A stretch of 36,640 nucleotides of DNA from Fragilaria radians (taxonomy: Eukaryota; Bacillariophyta; Fragilariophyceae; Fragilariales; Fragilariaceae): NCBI GenBank assembly GCA_900642245.1, contig CAAAJI010000462.1, forward strand, positions 3,712-40,351, given 5' to 3'. The notes under the pieces are model-generated. The model saw nothing but the letters and a program-made list of their open reading frames with translations. It had not been told where the DNA came from and made no database searches. Positions 1 to 9,993 of this stretch are shown piece by piece. Made by a program: the position numbers and the translations under genes. Position 1 is the stretch's first letter; each line of letters opens with the position of its first letter.

Positions 1-1186
1 TCCCTCCCATACGAACGTTCTCAATTGCACGTACAAGAATCTTTACTTGTAGGGGATGCAGGGCACGTGCTGTAATGGGACTCCAACCGGGAAGAATAGA
101 AGGATCTTTACGGACAGTGCCATCTCCAGAACATGGAACGTCAACAAGGATAACATGTGGCTTTTTTGTCAGGGATGAATCGTGTGGTAATTTTTGTGAG
201 GCATCTTGTTGTGTCACTAGGATGCGATCTATAAAGGGCATACCTGATCGTTGGACGGCATCCTTTAACGTCTGGATTCTTTTGGGGTGAATATCTGTGG
301 CAAAAATTTGTCCATTTTCTCCCACGCATTCAAGTGCTTGAAGTGTTTTGCTACCAGGTGAAGCGCATGTATCCCATACGTGATAATTCGGTTTCAAATA
401 TCCTCCATGGTGCAATCCTAGAACAGGGAGCATGCTTCCTAATTCTTGACGGGCTAAGATTCCTTTAGAGGATGCTGAATGTACAATACTTTGGAGTTCC
501 GGTGAGACCTTCGATAACGATGCTTTACATAACACCTCGGAGTCGAGGGCTTGGTAAATTGAGTTATCAAAAGATATAGGTTTTATAAGATTCCGAAAGG
601 GTTTCAAAGTATCTATCAAATGCTGACGATCATTATGTAAAGGATGCTCATTTGAAAGTAGATTGTGACGAAGTCGAAAGGTCAATGGAAGTGGTTTTGA
701 TATAGCCTCTAGGAACGGCCGTAAAAACTGATAGTTGTATTTTTCGACTACGTTTTCTAGAAACTTTAATGCTTCGAGATGTGAACCTTTTTGTCCTGTA
801 TTATTGCCACAATTTTGCGTATTTATACGACCATCGTTAACGGGTTGACAAACTCCATCACCATCCATCCTTGTCAATTCAGGAATCGTTGGTTCGACCG
901 GTAAAGACACATTCCTTCCCAACTTTTGACGCCGACGCTTCGAGGCTCGAGACATTCCTCCTCCTGATGGCTTGCTGTTGGAGTACGAAGTAGGTTTTAT
1001 TGGTATCAACGTATCGTCAATGGACGATACGACTGTTCCCGCTGGTTGTTGGCCATAATAGGAAACAAACAAATTATATCCGACACCAGATTTCTTATTC
1101 CAGAGAGATTCATAATAATTTTGGGACCTACGAGCGGCCGAAAGTGGATTGGAACATGGCTCCGAACGTTTCCTTGATTTAGCCAT
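1..1186 (-). CDS. NSUN2/Trm4-like RNA (cytosine-5) methyltransferase, 5' part of gene
   Basis: Open frame of 395 codons from the ATG at 1186 to the window edge with no stop, so the C-terminus lies outside. The SAM-binding motif I reads DTCASPGSKT (from D272) and motif IV reads VDVPCSGDGTVRKDP (Cys352). In the NOL1/NOP2/Sun family the motif IV Cys helps release product, and the GDGT-x-RK continuation is typical of NSUN2/Trm4, which makes m5C in tRNA and some mRNAs. The motif VI TCS nucleophile would lie beyond the edge. The N-terminus is basic (MAKSRKR, later SKRRRQK), which fits nuclear or nucleolar location. A PLTFRLR segment before the catalytic domain resembles the family's RNA-recognition region. 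The start is the first in-frame ATG. Family assignment is strong; the NSUN2 subtype is inferred from the motif. Confidence 0.87.
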   Translation of the reverse strand, partial: MAKSRKRSEPCSNPLSAARRSQNYYESLWNKKSGVGYNLFVSYYGQQPAGTVVSSIDDTLIPIKPTSYSNSKPSGGGMSRASKRRRQKLGRNVSLPVEPTIPELTRMDGDGVCQPVNDGRINTQNCGNNTGQKGSHLEALKFLENVVEKYNYQFLRPFLEAISKPLPLTFRLRHNLLSNEHPLHNDRQHLIDTLKPFRNLIKPISFDNSIYQALDSEVLCKASLSKVSPELQSIVHSASSKGILARQELGSMLPVLGLHHGGYLKPNYHVWDTCASPGSKTLQALECVGENGQIFATDIHPKRIQTLKDAVQRSGMPFIDRILVTQQDASQKLPHDSSLTKKPHVILVDVPCSGDGTVRKDPSILPGWSPITARALHPLQVKILVRAIENVRMGG

Positions 1187-1193
1187 GGTGATA

Positions 1194-1695
1194 TTATTGA
1201 GAGTCTATGGGATTATCGAGTACGGTAAGGTTTAACCCACATATTACCTGGTGCCTTTCATTCCACATTCCTTATATTTCATGGAATTCAATCTGGCTGG
1301 AAAGAATTTTACAAAATGGGTAGCTCATTAAAAAGGTATTAATACTAATTGAGATAAGCTTTCTATCAAATTCTAGTTGGGAACTGAGTATTCATATCCA
1401 ATATTCACTGGAGAGTAAAAGTAGGGAATCGAGTGAAAAAGTTAGTCATATACGTGACAGTGGTAAGATAATTAATGAACGAAGGAATACATGAAAGATG
1501 AGAGAATGTTCGCTCCTTTGATTCAAAGAAATGACATCATCCATCTGATGGAGGAATCACGACAGAGGAAGGAGTCAAAGCTACAGTGAATAAGGATTAG
1601 AATAGCGTAGTTGACTGGGGAAATCAGAGAGAGGATTTACATCATTCAGATTTGAGTATTCATTGCCATGAAGCACGGATCAAGTAATGTCATCA
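1194..1695 (+). repeat. Left arm of a ~0.5-kb inverted repeat
   Basis: The reverse complement of this stretch aligns to 7749-8280 over nearly its whole length, with roughly 90% identity by eye in the parts I compared (for example 1486-1560 against about 7870-7960). The outer end is only 8 bp before the ATG of the NSUN2-like gene, so the arm contains that gene's likely promoter and 5' leader. The right arm carries a short divergent insertion near 8205-8240. Confidence 0.85.
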
Positions 1696-2197
1696 AGCCT
1701 AAAGCTAACCAATTGATGTGTTGTACAATGACACTTCTTTAGTACAAGTAGCATAGTAATCCTTATGAAGTAAGAAAATATAGGAATATTTGTCCAAAAT
1801 ACGGTCTACTTACTCAATGGAGTGAATGAAAACATTACTGTTTTCCCAATTTTCTGAAAAGGGTAGTTAAGTATTATCATTGACATGATAGTTACGTCAG
1901 TTCAATTTCCTTTGCACGATTAGAGATCATAGGGATTCTTATCTCATGGCTTGTTTGATGAAGGAGTAAAGTTGGCTTGAAAAAGAAGTATGTGAAAGTG
2001 TGAGAAAGTTGCATATGTTTTGCAAGGGTTATGTGATGTGTGATAACAGTCTCTCGAGTTCGACACCTCGAGTAGACTAAACGCAAGTGTCAGTGCATTA
2101 AAATATGACCAACAATCGTTCGAAACCATAATACAATGTGATATCAGAAGACTAGTTTCATGGGATCTCTAGGTTTGGACACATATTTCAAGGAAGA
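1696..2197. other. Intergenic spacer upstream of the GT92-like gene, with a hairpin
   Basis: No coding potential seen. At 2048-2078 there is a stem of 11 pairs (AGTCT plus CTCGAG, pairing with CTCGAG and AGACT with one bulged T) closing an 8-nt loop. It lies about 120 bp before the start of the GT92-like gene. Its role is unknown; it could be a 5' leader structure or chance. Confidence 0.5.
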
Positions 2198-4912
2198 ATG
2201 CTAAGGAAAAGCGTGAGAAGCTCTCTCACTCATTTTGCTATTCTATCTTCAATATTTATATGCTTCGTTTTGTTGCAATGGACGTTGAACGCGCAAGTTA
2301 GTCAAGTCAAAACTGCAGCTCCATTATTGTCGATGCAAATCAACCGGAGCAGGAATAAAAAGGATGAAGTCAAGATTGAGGCAATAAATTCAAACCAATA
2401 TTCCCCTTTATTGTCGAGTCAAGGTCAATACCAACGAACAAATCGTACAATGGCAGCATGTCTCTTCATCATGGATGATACACTTCGACTCATGGAATGG
2501 TTGGCATATCATTACACAGTCTTACCACTTGGAGACTTGATTGTGGCAATAGATCCTCATTCACATAGGAAAGATCGAATTTTAGAGATTCTTGAAATGT
2601 GGAAACCACTTATAAACATTCAATCGTATACTAACGATGAATGGTTGACACTTGAGCCTGAGGAAGGTTGGGGACGCCAAGTGTATGCCCCAAAAGGCGG
2701 ATATCGCCATTGGTTCCTTGATACAGAGGGTGATGTATATAGAGCTCAAGCTCATAAGCGACGTCAGAATTTCTTCTTCTCACACTGTCTACAAACTCAT
2801 TTCAACAACGGAATTCGGTCGTGGACCATCTTAATTGACTCAGATGAATTCTTGATATATAACTATCGACACGCAAGACAAGAAAATGAAACCATATATG
2901 ATGCGGTCACGAAATTAATTACACCTGATGACCTCGATAAGGCACGGAAGAGGATTGTGCCAATCCGAGAGAAGTTACCCAAGTGGGAGGAAGAAATTAC
3001 TATTGCTGATTTTCTTTACAACTACACGTCCTCATTACCAAGCGCTAACTCCGAGGAAAAAAACTCCAAGATATCTCCACCGAAAAAATTGTCCAGAGCG
3101 GAAGCCGCAATGGAACACACGTTTGAAACAGCTGGAATCATACCACAACGACCAAAGTGTTTGCGATTTCCCCATCTTCGTTTTTCAAGTTACGAATCCC
3201 ATCCAGAATTAGTTTCTTCCGATATGCCAGCTCATATTGACCCAACAACGCTCATGACTCTTCGTCATCGTAAGGTTGGTCCCATGGATTCTCTCTTTTC
3301 TAAGGCAATGCTGGATTTGAGTCAAGCGAAGTCTGCCGATTGGTTTAATTTCAAGGGTGTCGTGAATGTACACACACCATCACGACGCATGTGTGGACGA
3401 ACGGCAAAAATTAAATTTTCTGGTAGCGGAACGGATTATATTTCCTCACTATTTCGTATTCATCATTATCGATCGGGAACTATTGAAACATACCTAGAAC
3501 GAAGTAATGATTATCGAGGATCTAGCATTTGGAGATTTTATGCAGAACGGAATCTGATACCTGTACATGAAAACGACGACATACGTGGTTGGATTCATTG
3601 GTTTCTCCGAAAAGTTGGTGAATCAAAGGCTCGTAAGCTTTTGCTGCAACCTATGGAAGATGCTTACCATGCCTATCAACATCATGAAAGTTATGATTCG
3701 GCGAAGGAAGTTCTGGATAGACTTCAGGGTGATGATCCACTTGAACATCAGCACGAAAAAAAGGAGGTCTTGAAATACAACTACACAAAAACGAATGAAA
3801 AAGTAGCCGCATGTGTATTTGTTCGCGATGGGAACATTAAATTAATTGAGTGGATAGCATATCATTATACAGTGTTACCTCTTGGATCACTAATTGTTGG
3901 AGTTTCCTCTGAGTCAAAGCAACCTTCTGAACTTCAGGAAACTGTCGTTCGATGGTCGTCATTAATTGATATCAAAGTTTGGACCCACGATGAGTGGCTG
4001 AAAGGAGCAAACCCATGGCAAGGTTGGAAACGTAATCCAAAGGAGGACGGTGGCAAGTTGGCATCCTGGTTTGAAAATAAGACTTCACAAGAGTATTTGT
4101 ATCAAGAAGCTGTGCGTCGTGAACATGTATTTATCGGAAACTGTCTCGCATATCACCACACGAAAGGTTGTCATTGGACTGCCGTTTTGCATCCGTCTGA
4201 CTTTGTTGTTTTCAACTATAAAGGTCCGCAAGAAAATCCAGTTAAATTTGATTCTAGAGAAACCGGATTACGTACGAAAGATGACATCATTCAATTGAGG
4301 ACGGAAACGTCTCCCATCCGAAGACGCCTCCCGCCACTTTCTGATCGAGTGACCATCGCAGACTTCTTGCGTCAAGAAAATATTTCCACTTGCATCCGAA
4401 TGCCTGGATTAGAAATGGGTCCTCGAGAGTTTCCCAGTGAGAATCATCTTCTGACATTGCGTCAGCGTGAGTATGGAGTTAAGAAAGGTACTTGGGTAAA
4501 AGTAATGGTTGATGTCACGTCACCCCACATGTGGCGAAAAGTGAACAGTATACATAATCTACCAATTTGTGGATGGAATGGAAAATTGGAAGCCACGGAT
4601 TATATCAGTTCCCTTCTTCGGTTTCATCACTTTCGAATAGGAACCTTGGAAAGTTTCGTGGAAAAGTATCCCACTGATCCAAATGTAATTCATAGTTACA
4701 AAAACGTATCCGATGAATTTGAACCGTTTGGTGATGATCATGGTACCTTGAATCCATGGATGGATTGGTTTAAATCCAAGGTTGGAAAGCAGAAAGCAGA
4801 CGAATTGCTGTTTATTCCACTCAACCATGCATATAAAACAGTTCGTGAAGGAAATCTGGCATTACGTCAAGCAAGAGAAGATATGGAATCGAATGGTGGT
4901 GGGGATGATTGA
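2198..4912 (+). CDS. Tandem-domain GT92/DUF23-like glycosyltransferase, type II membrane protein
   Basis: 904 aa. A hydrophobic segment at about residues 14-30 (FAILSSIFICFVLLQW) is a likely signal anchor for the Golgi lumen. Two homologous domains follow, starting at about residue 86 (AACLFIMDDTLRLMEW) and 537 (AACVFVRDGNIKLIEW). Both share HYTVLPLG, a DEWL block, TDYISSL, and a C-terminal WF-x(2)-KVG. Domain 1 has the acidic WTILIDSDEF motif (D214-S-D-E217), the DxD-like nucleotide-sugar/metal site of the GT92 (DUF23) family. In domain 2 the same place reads WTAVLHPSDF (660-669), so most acids are lost. I infer that domain 1 is catalytic and domain 2 is degenerate or regulatory. The donor and acceptor sugars cannot be read from sequence. 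It is followed after 488 bp by a GT31-like pseudogene. A truncated copy of its 3' third lies at 11152-12095. Confidence 0.75.
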   Translation: MLRKSVRSSLTHFAILSSIFICFVLLQWTLNAQVSQVKTAAPLLSMQINRSRNKKDEVKIEAINSNQYSPLLSSQGQYQRTNRTMAACLFIMDDTLRLMEWLAYHYTVLPLGDLIVAIDPHSHRKDRILEILEMWKPLINIQSYTNDEWLTLEPEEGWGRQVYAPKGGYRHWFLDTEGDVYRAQAHKRRQNFFFSHCLQTHFNNGIRSWTILIDSDEFLIYNYRHARQENETIYDAVTKLITPDDLDKARKRIVPIREKLPKWEEEITIADFLYNYTSSLPSANSEEKNSKISPPKKLSRAEAAMEHTFETAGIIPQRPKCLRFPHLRFSSYESHPELVSSDMPAHIDPTTLMTLRHRKVGPMDSLFSKAMLDLSQAKSADWFNFKGVVNVHTPSRRMCGRTAKIKFSGSGTDYISSLFRIHHYRSGTIETYLERSNDYRGSSIWRFYAERNLIPVHENDDIRGWIHWFLRKVGESKARKLLLQPMEDAYHAYQHHESYDSAKEVLDRLQGDDPLEHQHEKKEVLKYNYTKTNEKVAACVFVRDGNIKLIEWIAYHYTVLPLGSLIVGVSSESKQPSELQETVVRWSSLIDIKVWTHDEWLKGANPWQGWKRNPKEDGGKLASWFENKTSQEYLYQEAVRREHVFIGNCLAYHHTKGCHWTAVLHPSDFVVFNYKGPQENPVKFDSRETGLRTKDDIIQLRTETSPIRRRLPPLSDRVTIADFLRQENISTCIRMPGLEMGPREFPSENHLLTLRQREYGVKKGTWVKVMVDVTSPHMWRKVNSIHNLPICGWNGKLEATDYISSLLRFHHFRIGTLESFVEKYPTDPNVIHSYKNVSDEFEPFGDDHGTLNPWMDWFKSKVGKQKADELLFIPLNHAYKTVREGNLALRQAREDMESNGGGDD

Positions 4913-5400
4913 CATGTAAAGATAGCTAATTGCCTCTATTTTCCAAATTTAGCATTCCTTACCTGAACAAGAAATATATAACTTCTTACAATTTTTTTCA
5001 CTCGTAAATTATCTTGTAGGTAGGTGTGAGTCATTGTCATGAGAAACAAAGCATGTTTCTAAAAGGCAAAAGTGAAAAAACTTGATCATTATTTGCAGAT
5101 GCAAATTTTTTCCAGAAAAGAATGAAACTGTAGTAGAAATATCATTCAAGTTATGACACATAGCCCACAATCATAGTTGCAAGGTAGTTTAATTTGAAGG
5201 AGAATGGCGTCATACACAATTTCCAAGAAGTCATTGTGTAGCGGTGTCGGAGGGGTACCTTATGGTTGATGCAAGAAAATATACCCATACAAACACACCC
5301 GTATCATGTACTCCAAAGCTTCACAAGAGTACAAACACGAGCTAAGTATTGAAATAAAGTTTCTACCAATATTCATGATGGGCCAAATTTCACGACAAAT
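4913..5400. other. Spacer between the paired glycosyltransferase genes
   Basis: Non-coding. The first ~200 bp after the GT92-like stop is clearly homologous to the sequence after the truncated copy (12096-12300), showing that the duplication included the 3' flank. An in-frame TGA at 5350 fixes the following ATG at 5401 as the first possible start of the GT31-like frame. Confidence 0.6.
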
Positions 5401-6346
5401 ATGTGTAGCAACATTACATCTCATGGAAAATTCCACATTAGTTTGTGTTTTATAACTCTGTATGTAATAACATCATTAACGACAATGGGATTACGCCGTC
5501 CACAAAATGAGAAAGGCGTGTTTATTGGAACGCAGCCTTTACTCAGTGAAGTTAGATCAACGACCTTTCTTCTCGGTATATTCTGCACCTTAGAGGATGT
5601 AAAGGAGAGAGCGATGATTAGAGATACCATTATTGGAGAGCATCTGCCACCCGAAATAATAAAAAGAACATGTTCTCTCCAGAATTTCTTATCTAACTTC
5701 GAAATAAAGTCTTCTTGTAATTTGATATATACCTTCGTGATTGGAGGGAACACCACTGGATTAGACTATTTTGATCGCAACAATGATTTGCTTGTTACTA
5801 ATCATAACATGACGGCAGAAAATGATTTAACGATTCTTAATATCAAAGAAAACATGAACGATGGGAAAACTCCATCTTGGTTTAACTTTGTGTCAGAGAT
5901 TATGAACAGTGATATTGACTATGTTGCCAAGAGTGACCGAGACACATTGATAAGCGTTCCTGCCTTATTGCAATTCGTCGATACGCACTTGCCATCACGA
6001 AGTCAACACGGCAATCCAAGAATTTATGGTGGCAAAGTTGCTGATATCACTAGTTGTGGCGGTCCTAGATTCTCACATTGTAGGAAAATCGAGGGTAAAT
6101 TCTTCATGTTGGGACAGTTCTACTTTGTATCACATGACATAGTGATGATGAAAGCAACTTTGGATGAAATCAAATTATTCCGTTCCAAATGAAGATCTTG
6201 ATTTTGCACTAAGAATATGGCACGGGTATTTCTTATTTCATGCCATTATTCTGGATTCTGAAAAATTTTGGATACATGGATTGAAAAATAGTGGAAGATA
6301 TAGAAGAATGTTTGCAAAAATTAGGTCTAATGATTGGAACATTTAA
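5401..6346 (+). pseudogene. GT31-like glycosyltransferase, frameshifted copy (unit A)
   Basis: Same gene as the intact copy at 12620-13660. Reading from the ATG at 5401 gives 263 aa and stops at 6192. Near 6153-6160 this copy has one extra base relative to the intact paralogue (aaagcaactttgg against aaacagctttgg). After it, the true C-terminus continues in another frame from 6164 to 6346 (NEDLDFALRIW, then SNDWNI at the end). The N-terminal hydrophobic segment is kept (ISLCFITLYVITSLT). The acidic motif reads KSDRDT rather than the KSDLDT of the intact copy. The truncated product would lack the C-terminal ED motif and is probably non-functional. A sequencing error is unlikely to explain both copies unless the two are one sequence assembled twice (see 14041-14973). 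Confidence 0.78.
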
Positions 6347-7747
6347 GGAGCTATATTTATTTGATTTACCTAAGATGCTCATTGTTCTAGAGAGTCTTCT
6401 AGATGGCTCTTCTTGTTTTTGATTCTTTCCTCGTGAGATTTTGATGACAATGATGATTTTTGTTGTTGTCATACGACATGATATCCATCATTGCAAATAA
6501 CATCCGCAATTACTGCTGTGTCTAAGTTGTTCGCCATAGTGTAAAGTTGTCTCCTTGGTGAAAACATAAGAGATTACACTTAATTCGTCCAGTCCAAGCG
6601 TTCTATCTTTGGTGAAAGCGTCACTTTAAATTAATCATCAGTTTACCAGGAAAGATCCAACGGAGTAGCACCACCTATGGACTAGAGGTATCCAGGAATA
6701 TCACCCCATGGTAATGATCTTTTGAAGGGTTCACACAACAACCTGTAATAGTTCCCTACATGAATTGAATCAGAAATTGCCTTTTCTCTATCCAAAGTAG
6801 ATTGCGAGCATGAAGAAGAAAAGATGTACGTTTCATGGTGAATAAGTAGTGTCATGGTGACTTAAAAGTCTTTTCACAGTAACTTACAAGGTGGGAGTAA
6901 TGGTTCAAAATGATTCCAATCCATTGAGAAAGGATTAAACATCATATCTACTAAATGGATAATGAATTTGTTTGTTAAAACCTTTTTCTGAAATGGTGGT
7001 AGATATCCTCGACAAGCAATAATATTGCATCTTAGATGCATTCTCTTTTGCTACACTACCTTCCTCTACGGAAAGATATGCGATATTTGTTAATTTGAGT
7101 TATCACTTAAAAATACTTCTATGAATAATTTCATGTACTTTTATCCATTTAAGAATTGTGAAAACGGGTATTTTATTCAAGTATTCTAAAAGCCAAAGAA
7201 TTATGAATGACCATCTAAATGAAGATGATGACAATTAAACTAGGATGTTGTCGTCAGATTTTGCATGCAGTGAAAATTCAACTAAGGTTAGGAAATTCAT
7301 TTCTACTTTTTGAATAAAGTAAATACATATCCAATAATTCGATACTCCGTAATGCTCATTCCGCTATCAATTCCATTACATCTTGATTTTCAGCAATAGG
7401 ATCAATATTCCATTTTTTGCAGCTTTCTGCTTTTTCTTATTTCAGAAGAGAAATATCTTTAATCTAGAAACTGCCGTTTTTTCCAAATGTTTCGGACAAT
7501 TTCTTGTAAACTCCTCCGTTTTCTAGGAACAATAGCGATCTTCAAACACTATGTCAATTATCATCGGTAGTTTATTTTTTACTTGGTAATTTGCTCCATC
7601 CTGACCTTATCAACTGTTTCCTCCAAGGACATTAAGAGTTCAATCTCATGGAATCCCATCAATCACTGAATTCAATGCTCTGGGTACCCATCCTTGAAGA
7701 TTTTGGTCTCGAGAATACTTGTATGCCGGTTTGCCTTGATCCACAAT
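6347..7747 (+). repeat. Non-coding 3' tail of the duplicated unit (unit A)
   Basis: About 1.4 kb with no gene. It is repeated at 14974-16375 (apparently identical to 7721, then three mismatches over the last ~27 bp). Its first ~360 bp are repeated at 13661-14020 with a few differences, for example gttctag against gatctag. Similarity stops at about 7747, immediately before the right inverted-repeat arm. Confidence 0.85.
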
Positions 7748-7748
7748 G

Positions 7749-8280
7749 TGATGACATTACTTGATGCGTGCTTCATGGCAATAAAATTCCAAATCTGCAT
7801 GATCTAAATCCTCTCTCTGATTTCCTCAGTCAACTACATTATTCTAATCCTCATTCACTTTGGATTTGACTCTTTCCCCTGTCGTGATTCCTCCACCAGA
7901 TGGGATGATGTCATTTCTTTGAATCAAAGGAGCAACCATTCTCTCATCTTTCATGTATTCCTTCGTTCATTTATTATCTAAACACCGTCGCGCATATGAC
8001 TAACTTTTTTCACTTGATTCCCGGCTTTTACTCTCCAGTGAATATGGGATATGAATGCTCATTTTCCAACTTATCAAAACTAGAATTTGATAGAAAGCTT
8101 ATCTCAATTAGGATTAATACCTTTTTAATGAGCTACACATTTTGTAAAATTCTTTCCAGCCAGATAGAATTCTATGAAATATAAGAAATGTGGAATGAAA
8201 GGCCCGTCGTGGCTTCCACCAAATGCGCTGATTTGATTACTAACCTTACCGTACTCGATAATCCCATAGACTCTCAATAA
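7749..8280 (-). repeat. Right arm of the ~0.5-kb inverted repeat
   Basis: Reverse-complement partner of 1194-1695. It therefore carries an inverted copy of the likely promoter region of the NSUN2-like gene, but no methyltransferase coding sequence follows it. The outer ends match at ttattgagagtctatggg. I find no convincing target-site duplication outside the two arms. Confidence 0.85.
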
Positions 8281-8285
8281 AAAAC

Positions 8286-8412
8286 ATTGTTGGAAGGCTT
8301 GAGAATTTCTACTATGAATAAAGTCTTTACTTTTACCAACACAAATGAAATTATTATGGAAGATTACTAAAATCTATCAACGAAATGTACGTTCCCTATC
8401 GGAATGAAAAAT
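8286..8412 (-). repeat. Possible 3' LTR remnant of the copia element
   Basis: The stretch between the end of the RNase H frame and the inverted-repeat arm begins on the plus strand with TGTTGGAAGG. On the element's strand this is an end in CCTTCCAACA, the usual TG...CA terminus of copia LTRs. No second LTR exists in the window to confirm it, because the element's 5' half is missing. Confidence 0.3.
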
Positions 8413-9141
8413 TCACTGTCCTACATCTCCACGTAGATTGTGACACTCAACAAATTCTTTTTTTACCGACAGAATCTTACTTAACACTTGTATTTTGATG
8501 CATCTCGACGTCATCTCCAACACCCTCCCTGGTTCATCAAAATTCTCAATGTATTGCATGTATTCATCAATTCCACAGTAAACTGAAGTATGTTTTTCAA
8601 ACAATGGTCCTGCTAAGTTCTTTGTGAATAAATCACTACTGTTTTCATTTGTTGGGATCCAATGCACACAAATTACACCATCTTCTTTCAAATCACGGAG
8701 AAAGTATTCACGTACATCAACATGTCGAGTTCTTCCGCCTAAACTCCAATTTTCTATGAGATGCTTAGCTCCCTTACTGTCTACTTCAAGGATCATTGGC
8801 TTTTTGACCTTGAAACCAACTGACTCAAGCAATCTCATAACAAACAGCATGTCTTGAGCACAAGTTGTTGCACTTACCAACTCTGCCTCAGTGACTGATG
8901 AAGTCACACATTGCTGCATTTTTCTCTTTGCATCAACTGGGGCACCATTGAGAAATGTGCAATATCCACTTACACTACGTCGTGATTCTGGATCCTTTGC
9001 AAAATCAGAATCTGAACGTCCTTTAATCTCAAATTCAAAATCAGGATTTCCATCCCAGATAGCATTTGGCTTCAATACCAAACCTCTTTTCTCTGTCTGC
9101 AACAAATATGTCATGGTTCGATGCATAGCCTGAATGTGCTT
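8413..9141 (-). pseudogene. copia pol, RNase H portion
   Basis: About 240 codons at the 3' end of pol. It contains the SDSDFAKDPESRRSVSGY block with the first catalytic Asp, SSVTEAELVSATTCAQDML with the Glu, and VDSKGAKHLIENWSLGGRTRH followed by DVREYFLRDL, the usual copia RNase H end. This is the best preserved part of the element. It is in frame with the reverse-transcriptase segment and separated from it only by the TAG at 9142-9144. Confidence 0.87.
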
Positions 9142-9993
9142 CTATGAACCTGATGCCATATATCTAGACAACTCTCTGACTGCATTTTGTACTTCTACAC
9201 GCGACCACTTTGCTAGGTGTAGTAATTTTCCAACTCCCTTTCTGTAGTACTTCTTCTCTCCTGCAGTTGTATCATCATCACCTTTAGTCAATACATCACC
9301 CGGCACTGCTGGTGATGCTAAGATATCATTCAGCAAAGTAAATGCATCTTGCAAACTTTGGAGCAATGCTGGTTTAGTTATCTTCATCCACCCACCCTCT
9401 TGATCATGCTCAATTTTACATCCAATATACTCTTTCATGGCTCCAACTTCATCACAATCAAAAACATGCCTGATTTCGCATTTTGTTTGCAAAACTGCAT
9501 TCCTGGTTCCAGCTACTGCCTTATCACCAATGAAACTAATCCACAAACTTAAACCTTCATCTTTAAACCATTTATAGTATAAGCATGGATCTGCTTTACT
9601 TCTCTTGAAACCAATAGATGCAAACATTAATACCACTTTTCTCCAAAATGCCATTGCTGCTTGAATTAATCCATATAATGTCTTTTTAAGCTTCAAAACA
9701 GTATTCTTCTTATAAAACCTTTCAAAACCCTTGGGAATTTCCATGTGAATAATCTCACCATCTTCAAATTCTCCATGCAGGAAAGCTCCTTTGACATCTA
9801 CAACTTCAACATGCCACTTTGCCATTATTGCCAAAATTAAGAATACTCTGATTGTTATGTCATTCACAACCGGAGAAGAAGTATTAGTTGAATCATAATG
9901 AATTCCTTCTTGTTGTTCAAATCCTCTTGCAGCAAGTCTTGCACGGTAAACTCCATTAGACTTCTTTTTCATTGCCCAAGTAGAAGTGATAAT
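9142..9993 (-). pseudogene. copia pol, reverse transcriptase portion
   Basis: Begins IITSTWAMKKKSNGVYRARL, the conserved start of copia RT, directly after a TAA codon. It contains VVDVKGAFLHGEF with the first catalytic Asp, LKKTLYGLIQAAMAFW and ADPCLYYKW. The position of the YVDD box reads SFIGDK, so one of the paired catalytic aspartates is gone. With the flanking stops this makes the domain inactive. It ends in LSRYMASGS before the TAG stop. Confidence 0.87.

Noticed and set aside
2040..2090. tRNA-like element (GAGTTCGACAC resembling a T-arm)
   Set aside because: The loop is 8 nt, the flanks pair into one long hairpin and no acceptor or D-arm can be drawn.
5421..5756. Antisense 111-codon frame, repeated at 14048-14383
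   Set aside because: It is a shadow of the GT31-like gene on the other strand; the repeat only reflects the DNA duplication.
6233..6472. Antisense 79-codon frame found three times (also 13547-13786 and 14860-15099)
   Set aside because: It overlaps the conserved C-terminus of the GT31-like gene, has low-complexity residues (TTTKIIIVIKISRGKNQKQE) and no start context; conservation comes from the duplicated DNA.
1194..8280. A DNA transposon with long terminal inverted repeats
   Set aside because: No target-site duplication is visible outside the arms and no transposase is inside; the unit encodes glycosyltransferases. Kept only as an inverted repeat.
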